A stretch of 64,000 bases of DNA from Salvator merianae. Taxonomy: Eukaryota; Chordata; Lepidosauria; Squamata; Teiidae. This document shows positions 1 to 64,000 of this stretch, piece after piece. The notes under the pieces are model-generated. The model saw only the letters and a program-made list of their open reading frames with translations. It had not been told where the DNA came from and did no database searches. Every line of letters starts with the position of its first letter. Position 1 is the stretch's first letter. A program made the translations under genes and the position numbers. The stretch covers positions 7,608,799 through 7,672,798 of the forward strand of contig QVOM02000115.1 of NCBI GenBank assembly GCA_003586115.2, read 5' to 3'.

Positions 1-949
1 TTAGTTAGAAAAGGAGAGGAATTTTTTTCATCATTAGTTAGTAGGCTGGAAGGAGTCCATAATGGGCCAAGAGTCATTTGGACCATGCCAGTAGTGGGCT
101 AGGAACACAGGGCCTGCATGCTGTTGTACGCTACAGGAAGATACACCCTCCTTTGATATGCATTAACTGCATGGCCCCTGCACCTGGTCCAGTACTGGGC
201 TTACAATTTATGCCTGAGATTGCTCTAGTGGGATACCACTAAAAACTAGTCTAGAAGCAGGCCAGGTTAGGTCTTGACCCCTGCCACATTGTGCAGACAG
301 GCTGTGGCAGCAAAAGCAGCCTATGGCCCATGCCAGAACCCACTTCCAGGGCTATTTTTGCTCTCCAGCTTTGATGCCAGGCCAGGCCAGGCCAGTGTCC
401 AGCTGCTACCCACTTCACCCTGTCCTTTCCTGGCTTGGAACATTTTCTCCATAGTGGGAAAACATAGTGGAACTTCTCTTCCATGGGTGCCACAGGCACG
501 TGAACAGAGCTTGCTTTACAGTCTGCAGTACTATCAGGTGAAGTATCAAAGAACTTTTCATTTCATTTTGGGGAGAAAAATCTGGTGTCCCCACCACCAC
601 CAAAAGGAGCACCGAATTTGTTTTTTAAAAAATCCTGAATTACTGAAGTGAGACTGAAGTCAACTTTGTCATATTATTCATTTAGCCTTCTCCCTGATGT
701 ATTGGCTCATCTCTGAGTATCTGTCACCCTTAATTGCTCTGAATGATGCAGAGTAAATATCAGTGCTCAGATCTAAACAAATAGGCATGGCACACTGTCA
801 TTTTCCCCTTTTCCACAAAATGCTTGGTCAGTAAAATTTAAACCAGCCTTCTATACCTGATCCAGCTTGGATAGACAGGATGCAGCTATGTTGGAAAGTG
901 AAATACTATTGCTGTGGACAAAGGAGACTTATGCATCCATTTTTTAAAA

Positions 950-955
950 TTTAAT
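950..955 (-). promoter_or_regulatory. Candidate distal poly(A) signal ATTAAA
   Basis: On the minus strand the hexamer lies in CCAATTAAATTTTAAAAAAT, preceded by about 1 kb of UTR-like AT-rich sequence. If NBEAL1 used it, the 3' UTR would be about 6.2 kb. It could equally belong to nothing, as ATTAAA is frequent by chance in AT-rich DNA. Confidence 0.2.
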
Positions 956-3900
956 TGGCTCCAAACTTTTTCTGTTATATACAAACCTAAATTGACAACA
1001 CTTTTACGTATGTACAAAGCAAGCAAGCATTTTTTTTTTCAAAAAGGGTTAAATTACAAATCTGTAAATCTTACAAAGTGCAAATCTGAAAACATTTTCC
1101 ACCATGCTGTACAGAAACAACCCAGTGTTAGCCAATATACATACATATACAAGCTTAAAATTATTAAACCTTACCATCATAACATTAAAACAGTACATTG
1201 TTTAACCTTAAAAGCACACTCCCAGAAGAGAAAAGGTATTGCACCAATTAACAGAAGTATTTTTGATGTTAACATGAAAGCTAGTTGAAACTAAATGTAT
1301 CAAAAACACTTTCATCTAAAATCTGAAGGCATTTTTTGGCATTAAAATCTGTAATCACAATTGCACTATTAGAATGAATCAGTATGAGATTTTCATTTGC
1401 CTGTATATACATAAGGCTTAGTGTTCTGTTTCTAACTGTAGTGTGTTAAGCAAATGCAGAGGCACGCATTAAGTGAATTCTCGTTTGTTTTTGTTTAGGA
1501 AAAAAAAAAATCAGTTTTAAAAGCAGCACAATTTCCAAGGCAAGTTGCTAATCAAATGACATGGGGCTTCCACAAGATCTTCCCATTCAAAACTGCCACT
1601 CAGCAGTATAGCACATCTCTTTTTCTCCTTATTGCCATGAGAGAAGAACATGCATATTAAAGGATAAGCGAGAAGACATTTTAGAAAACAGCCAAGACCA
1701 CACATCACTTCAGCAATAGCTGTTACTTTCCCAAAAACACTCCTGTACAATTTATCTGAAACCACTGAAACAGGGAAAGAGTCACGTGTTTAAGGACCTT
1801 GTATTCTCAAAATGAGGAGCTTCAACGCCGATGTGTTAAAAGCATCATAAGCTGCAGAGACGCTACTGTGCAAAGGCAGCTCCAATGCATAAAAAAGCCA
1901 CCCCAGGATTTGGCTTCCCAAGATGATCCCTGTTGCTGAAGTAACATACAAAGTAACATCCACAGCAGTGGTGGAGACCTGGTGGGTGGCAGCTACCATT
2001 AATTCCCTAATGCTAGCTGTCTGATCGGAACGTTTGCACCAAATATTTTTGATGTGCACAGGAAAATACTGCAAACAAGGAAATGCTGATTTGGACCTTA
2101 TCTACCACTGTGAGGCAACATCCAATGCTTTAATTAACACTTGTTCCCTAAGGAGAACAATAACAGGAAAGAAACACTATATGGTGATGTTTCTTTCAGA
2201 AAAGTGAAGCATAATTGTTCATGCAAGGCAAGACATGTCTTTTTGAAAGTAAGGGCAGAACTCGAGATTACCGCTGTAAATAATGCTAACCTCAACCTGC
2301 ATTTGCTAAGATTACAACACTTAAAAAGACAGGACTGACAGGAGAATACACAACTGCTTCCATGCCAGCAAAATCTTCCAAAGAAGTACTTGCCAAAGAG
2401 TGTCTCTTTCCCTGGCTAGAATCCAAGCTTTGAATCCAGCTCAGGAAGAAAGGACCCTTTGAATAACTCAGGAGGTGTTTGTAACAGAGACAGAATGTGA
2501 GACGAGACTGTGGAGCTATGGAAACGCGACTGTGGCACGACTGGAAGCCATGGCTTCATCTCTCCGAATACAGTGCACCCTGATAACTAATGTGGCATGA
2601 CCAAAGAGATGCTTGTGGTCCTGGTGCCTTCCCATGGTTCACTGGCAAAGAACAGGCAGCTCTGCTGAAACTGCTTTACAACTGTGGGATCCTTAAAGCT
2701 GAGGAACCCTGAATTCTTCTTCTGGCACTTACTTCTGCCCCAACAGCTAATGGATTTTGAAGCAACATGCTTCTGTTATCAAAGGGTGACTGATGAACAC
2801 ATTCACCTCTCTTACATACACACAGAGCACCCCTCAGAAAATTATCAAAATAAGTTATTCAGCATTCTTCTTCTGGTTGAATAGATTACCTACTTCTTTC
2901 TTGCTGCTTCCAGATGTTGTGGCTCTAATCATCATCATTCAACCCTGCCATTAAGACAAAGGTTCTTCATCTCCAGTTCTGAGTCACATGTAAAGCAAGG
3001 CTTCATCAGGAACAACTTCTCACTTGCTTTACTTCTTTTGCTCATAAATGAAACTCTGAGCGTGATTTTCAGCCTCAGATTTAAGATTGTATATTTTGCC
3101 ATTTTTAAGTCCTTTGAGTTTACTGAGAGAAGTCCATGAATATGGACAAATAAGGTATTAACATTATTAGAAAATAGGTCCTCTTATACACCCTTAATTC
3201 TTTAGCTAAATAAGACTTAGCAGACACATCACATACCAATGGCTGCTTCACATACACCACTATGAACCAAACACAACTAAGACATGTTCTGCCTGTGACC
3301 CTGCAGATGTTGCTGGCTTATAAATCCTATAATCCCTGACTGTTGACTATGTTGGCTAAATCTAACATCTGGAAGACTACCGGTTCCTCATGTTGGCAGA
3401 AAAATAATGGAATTATTGACTTCTATTTTCCAAGCCCTTACCGCAGAACAAAAACTTCAATAGCTGTTACTAATTCTCTGTTCCCAAAAGAAAGGAGGCT
3501 CACTCAGAATTTTGTGGGGAAACGCTTTAAAAGTCTTTTCTGCAAAGAAATTCACTAAGGAAGTTCCTCAAACTGCTCTCCTTTGCTGATCTGAAACACA
3601 TGCAACCCTGTCTTCGTGCTTTGAAATTCCTTGAAGATTTTTCTTTGAAACAAAAACAAAATATACACACTTTATATGTACAATAGTTGCAGAAAATAAA
3701 CAGTTTTAATGCCCCAAATTATGCCCAGCAAAAAACTACATATCGGTTTATACCTATACAACAGGCAATTCTATCCTTTCCAGCAGTGATTTCTTGCCTG
3801 TTCTAATCCTATTCAGTTATTTCTTGAAAATAAAACTGAATTACTTAGAAAGTGCAAATCTGCCCTGACTTGCCCACTGTTGGCATCAGGCAGAACTCCT

Positions 3901-5622
3901 GTTCCTCTTCCTGCTCCTGACATCTTGGGTACCATCAGTAGCACTTTAGGGGCAAAAGGCCCTGCTCCTTGCATGGTGCCCAGGCAAAGGGGCCTCTGAA
4001 TTAGTACTGATGCTGCTTCCACAAAGGCTCAGCACTGTATCTAGTCGCAGGCCCAAAGATCTGGGCTCTGGACTGTCCCGCTGGTCTAAAATCTTTCTCA
4101 ATGTTTCATGAGTTATAGAATTGTATTAGACCAATTCTACATACATAAGAATTCCTGACACTTTCAGGATTTATTTAGAATTGCTCCTATAGCAACTGTT
4201 TTCCTTTTAGCTCACTCCCACATTTATAACCACACTGTGAAGTTCAGCATGGTGTGAAAATTGCATCCACTCCATGCATCTCAATATCTGCCACAGCCAA
4301 CATTATTCCCAGTCATACTCGCTGCACACTGAAGTAAGACTTCATTTAAAAAAAAAAAAAAAAGGAAATATATAATCCTATCTATGAAAATGTGGAAGAA
4401 ATTCCCATTCATTTCAACGGGGCCTATGCACAAGTCAAAACAGAAATACTGCCACATTTAAGAAAGCTCAAGACTAGAAAGTTTAGGGGACTCCAGCAAA
4501 TGTTTTGAGCTCTTTCTTCATTTTGCTGCACAAATATTTGAAAACATAATGTGCATCTTTTTTTATTTATATGGGTCTATGAATGTGGTTCTCTGAATGT
4601 GAACCCCAGCTCCATTCAGTCTCAGTCAACAGTGTCAAGCGCTGGTCCATTCAGTCTTCTGTTGCTCAGAAGACATGCTAGAAAGTGGGAATCCAAGGTT
4701 GCCACATGGTCTAAAATTATAAAGGTGTTTAGCAAAGTGATGCTCTGTTCTGTTCCAAGATATTTCAAGAGATGTCTATCTTCCATTCAAAAATAAAAAG
4801 CAAAAAGCCCCCTGGGGTCAGTTGGGAAGGAAGAAAATGAAAGGTTGGACCTAACCCATCCCTAATGGCACCTCTGTATAACCAGTTATTGGCACGTACA
4901 AGGTTCTTAAAAGTATTCTGTGTATAAAGCACAACAAAAGGGCACGGTATATTAAAGGGCAAGGAAATATATTAAAGAAAGAGATAACATCTAGAGTGCC
5001 ACAGGTTCCTCTCAGCTGTAAAACATGTAAAACAATACATTGAGAAGCATGTTCCAAATATTTATGGGGAAAAAATTAAGAGGAACTTCAACACCATTAA
5101 AATATTTGATTAACTTTCTGAGAGGAAATTTGGAAATAGTGATAAACTTACTTCTGTGTGTTCTGTACAAACTATATTGGAGCATGAAAATAATACAATC
5201 AATTCTTGATCGGTTTATATAAAACACCCTGTTTAAAACTCTGCTTTTCCCTCAACTGAAATCCCAACGAAAAATAGCACAACCACGAACAAGAAGATGC
5301 TTTACTCTGTGACAACAGAATTTTGTCATCAAAACATGGCTCTAAAATCATGTTATTATGCATCTTGTAAGGACCTAGACTTATTCTGAAACATTTGCTT
5401 AAATAACTGCTTCAACTCTCTTTCAAACAACAGTTTCTGTTATGTCTAAATACATGGCAAAGCATAACTTTAACTTTTACAAGGTATGGACAAGAGTTAA
5501 ATACTTAGTGTTTAAATTCTTCTTTCAGCTTTCCTGTGTCTGACACAATGTACATCAAAGTGAAAACAAGCTGATAAAAGATCTCCTGCCTGTTATCAAA
5601 TGTACTTGTCACAGAATTCAGT

Positions 5623-5624
5623 CA

Positions 5625-5655
<31 letters not shown>
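5623..5655. repeat. (CT)n(CA)n microsatellite
   Basis: Compound dinucleotide repeat, about six CT units then about ten CA units, in the NBEAL1 3' flank. Confidence 0.95.
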
Positions 5656-5956
5656 TACCTTACGTGAGCACCAATCTAGAACCTCCAACCTAGAACTCCA
5701 AGAATATGTACTAGTGTTGGATACAGCATCACCCAGTGTTGTAACTCAAATTAACCAACTTTTATGAGCATTGCACTCACAACCAGAAAGAATCCCTATA
5801 TTGAAATGTTGCACTGAGCTACATGCACAATAATATTCGTTTGCTTTTCTGATCTATTTTATTGTTCAATTTCCAACAGCAATTTTTTTTTTAAAAAAAA
5901 TCAGTTTCTGTGGGGAAAAAGGCCCATATATTTCTCCAAGATAATTCTGAAACTAA

Positions 5957-6125
5957 GGGTGATTCTGCACTGACTGATATACTGGACCAGAAACTGTACT
6001 AGGAGCTTCCATTCAGCACACCGGTGTCGACTAGGGGAGGATCCACCCAGGACCTCTGTTGGACCACCAACAGTGTGTGAAAAGGACGCTCACTGGTCCA
6101 GTATATTGGGCAGTGCAGAACGGCC
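5957..6125. mobile_element. MITE-like element with about 30-bp terminal inverted repeats
   Basis: The left end TTCTGCACTGACTGATATAC (TGGACCAG follows) at 5963-5990 is mirrored at 6091-6121, whose complement reads GTTCTGCACTGCCCAATATA (CTGGACCAG follows). About 170 bp in total with no coding content. A non-autonomous DNA transposon, possibly hAT-like; I could not fix a target duplication. Confidence 0.65.
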
Positions 6126-6924
6126 ACAAGATCATGAATGATTCCATTTGCATGCCAGACCCAACTTTAGTATGAAAAGCACCATGTTACTCTGTTTCAT
6201 CCATGCTGTGTGTAATTTTTATGCATTAGTAAACCAACTTGTGCCATTTAACTCATACAAAAGAAACAGTGCCCAAATAACACTTCTGAGATGGGCTAGA
6301 ACTAATATAAATTATGCCACAAAATGGTTGGTCTAAGTAATGCATTAAGAAACCATCCCCAAACCAGTCAGATTTTCCACCTCAAGCTTAGAAAGCCTAA
6401 ACTTCCAAAATCAGATTTGTTACATTTATAGCTGTCAAATAATTTAGTCTTTGTGAAGTCTGAGACGTCAACAAGCAATATGTCAGCAATACAGCAGGGC
6501 TTTTGCTCTTTCCTTCCCACCCAATGCCAGAAGCTTTCCCATATGCTCTAAACCAATTTTGATTGCCATGCTAGCTTACAGCAAGTGTTTATGACAGCTA
6601 TTATGATGAAGGGGAGGGGAAGCTAAAAGTTCACTTGCCAGTATCCAGTCCTTTGTGCATTAGAAAGAATCCTCTGGATCATGGCTCTTACAAAAATTAT
6701 CAATAGTGGTGCTTCTATACAGATTCCAACAATCTCAGATAGGTTCAGCAAATTTGCAAAAAACTTAAGTCCAGTGTACACCCCAAACATTGGGGGAGGT
6801 CATCTACCCATGATTGTCAGCATTCAATTCAATGTCAGTACCTGTCATTCAGCTACCATTCAACAAGGAGCTACATACATATGTATAGGTCTACAGGCTA
6901 TATACAGATAACATTCTTTCTCTC

Positions 6925-6960
6925 TCCCTCCCACCTCTCTCTCATACACACACACACACG
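6925..6960. repeat. CT/CA microsatellite
   Basis: TCTCTC followed by about nine CA units, 225 bp past the NBEAL1 stop, so probably inside the 3' UTR. Confidence 0.9.
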
Positions 6961-7182
6961 TAATTAAATAACAGTAACATTGTCATTAGCTAGCTTATTG
7001 CTTCGGCTTCTAATATATGACCATGATTACAACAATAAGAGTCTATTGGCTATTCCATATATGTGCCAGTGGAAATTGTGCTGCTTCTCCAAAACGTTGG
7101 AGGAAGTTGGAAGATGTGATTGAAAAGCAATCAAAAGATTAAATAAATTTGTGGAATCCACAAGAGAAGGCAGGAGCAGAAA

Positions 7183-63402
<56,220 letters not shown>

Positions 63403-63689
63403 TCAAACATTTTCTGCTTCACTCTGTATGTGCCTGATCCCCTTCTCTTGGTGCCTAACACTGATACAGTTGTTACCTCTTCATGTCATATGCAAGACTA
63501 ACACAGCTCACCCAATCCCAGCTGCATGGAAGCAGGAAGTAGTGACAGAGGGCACATGGTGGACAGCAGGTGCATTCTCTTTCCATTTCTGTTGCACCCT
63601 CCTGACCCTCACCATTACCTGCTTGTCATAGAGTCCAGGTTCTTTTTACAGGGTTCAGTAACAGCCATATTTTGGTTTACCCTATTGAA

Positions 63690-63900
63690 ACATCAGTGAA
63701 CCAGGTGAAGAAGTACATTTTAACCAAGCACTGAAACTCTACAGTGCTGATGCCTGGTATACTTCAGCAGGAAGGCTATTCAAAAGCCTGGGGACCACCA
63801 CAGAAAAGGCCCTTTTATATGCTGTCCAAGGATGACAAAATGGCCTCCTTACATGATCAAAGCCTGGGGTTTCACCATACGATCCTAATAACTGGGTAGG
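63690..63900 (-). mobile_element. L2/CR1-group LINE 3' fragment (family A)
   Basis: Reversed block: ATTTTAACCAAGCACTGAAA, CAGGAAGGCTATTCAAAAGC and GGGGACCACCACAGAAAAGG, collinear with 21470-21560. Confidence 0.65.
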
Positions 63901-64000
63901 ACTGTATAGAAGAAGATGTTCCTTTGGATACCTATATTCAGATAAATATTTATACTTATATTAAGGTAAATATCTAATTCAATAGTTAAAAGATTGAGTT

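Larger units (their letters stand above)
1..7182 (-). other. NBEAL1 3' UTR and/or downstream intergenic sequence
   Basis: No coding exon recognised on either strand. The 3' UTR must start at 7182, but its end is unclear. On the minus strand AATAAA occurs at several places, e.g. in ATTTTATTG (plus) near 5857, TTTTATTTA near 4562 and GATTTATTT near 4170, and ATTAAA at 950-955. The stretch 930-2100, read on the minus strand, is AT-rich with T-runs and TGTA motifs like a vertebrate 3' UTR. Other contents: CT/CA microsatellites (5623-5655, 6925-6960), a MITE-like inverted repeat (5957-6125) and a small GGCCA repeat at 377-395. Confidence 0.5.

Noticed and set aside
274..651. A 125-codon plus-strand gene near the left edge
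   Set aside because: No recognisable domain, low-complexity composition and no supporting splice or promoter signals.
1790..2074. A 94-codon minus-strand protein with hydrophobic segments
   Set aside because: No family recognised, no splice context, and the region looks like UTR or intergenic DNA.

Overview
This window is vertebrate nuclear DNA: AT-rich, intron-rich and full of retrotransposon and DNA-transposon debris. The repeats point to a squamate reptile, most likely a lizard: an L1 ORF2 tail that is still open, CR1- and L2-like LINE 3' ends, tRNA-derived SINEs, a DIRS-type retroelement and several hAT-like MITEs. No prokaryotic gene organisation, CRISPR array or operon is present.

One gene spans almost the whole window on the minus strand: NBEAL1 (neurobeachin-like 1), a large BEACH-WD40 scaffold protein. 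I read 33 coding exons, from 63136-63292 (most 5' in the window) to 7183-7284 (stop codon). Every junction is GT/AG, all phases agree, and the exons sum to 4903 coding bases, i.e. about 1633 residues plus stop. This is the C-terminal 60% of a protein of roughly 2,700 residues. The N-terminal exons lie beyond the right edge. In protein order the window encodes helical-repeat solenoid (about 63.3-56.7 kb), a long acidic/serine-rich linker (55.4-55.9 kb), more helical scaffold (54.3-41.1 kb), the PH-like domain (40.9-36.9 kb), the BEACH domain (35.2-23.7 kb), and the WD40 propeller with the conserved C-terminal tail (22.6-7.2 kb).

Region by region: 1-7182 is 3' UTR and/or downstream sequence with no recognisable coding gene. 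7.2-42 kb carries the PH-BEACH-WD40 exons separated by introns holding LINE 3' ends, a CR1 copy, a SINE and short inverted-repeat elements. 41.8-49.2 kb is an exon-poor block of retroelement debris with one clear DIRS-like reverse transcriptase/RNase H remnant. 49-57.9 kb carries the solenoid and linker exons. 57.9-63.1 kb is a large intron holding a hAT-type MITE with an 8-bp target duplication and a 5'-truncated L1 with an open 592-codon frame and a 13-bp target duplication.

I found no new multi-gene system. The most unusual points are local: a 29-bp tandem repeat that multiplies a 3' splice-site-like sequence directly against a BEACH-domain exon, a palindromic MITE 46 bp upstream of another exon's acceptor, and a sense-oriented L1 tail carrying a poly(A) signal inside an NBEAL1 intron.
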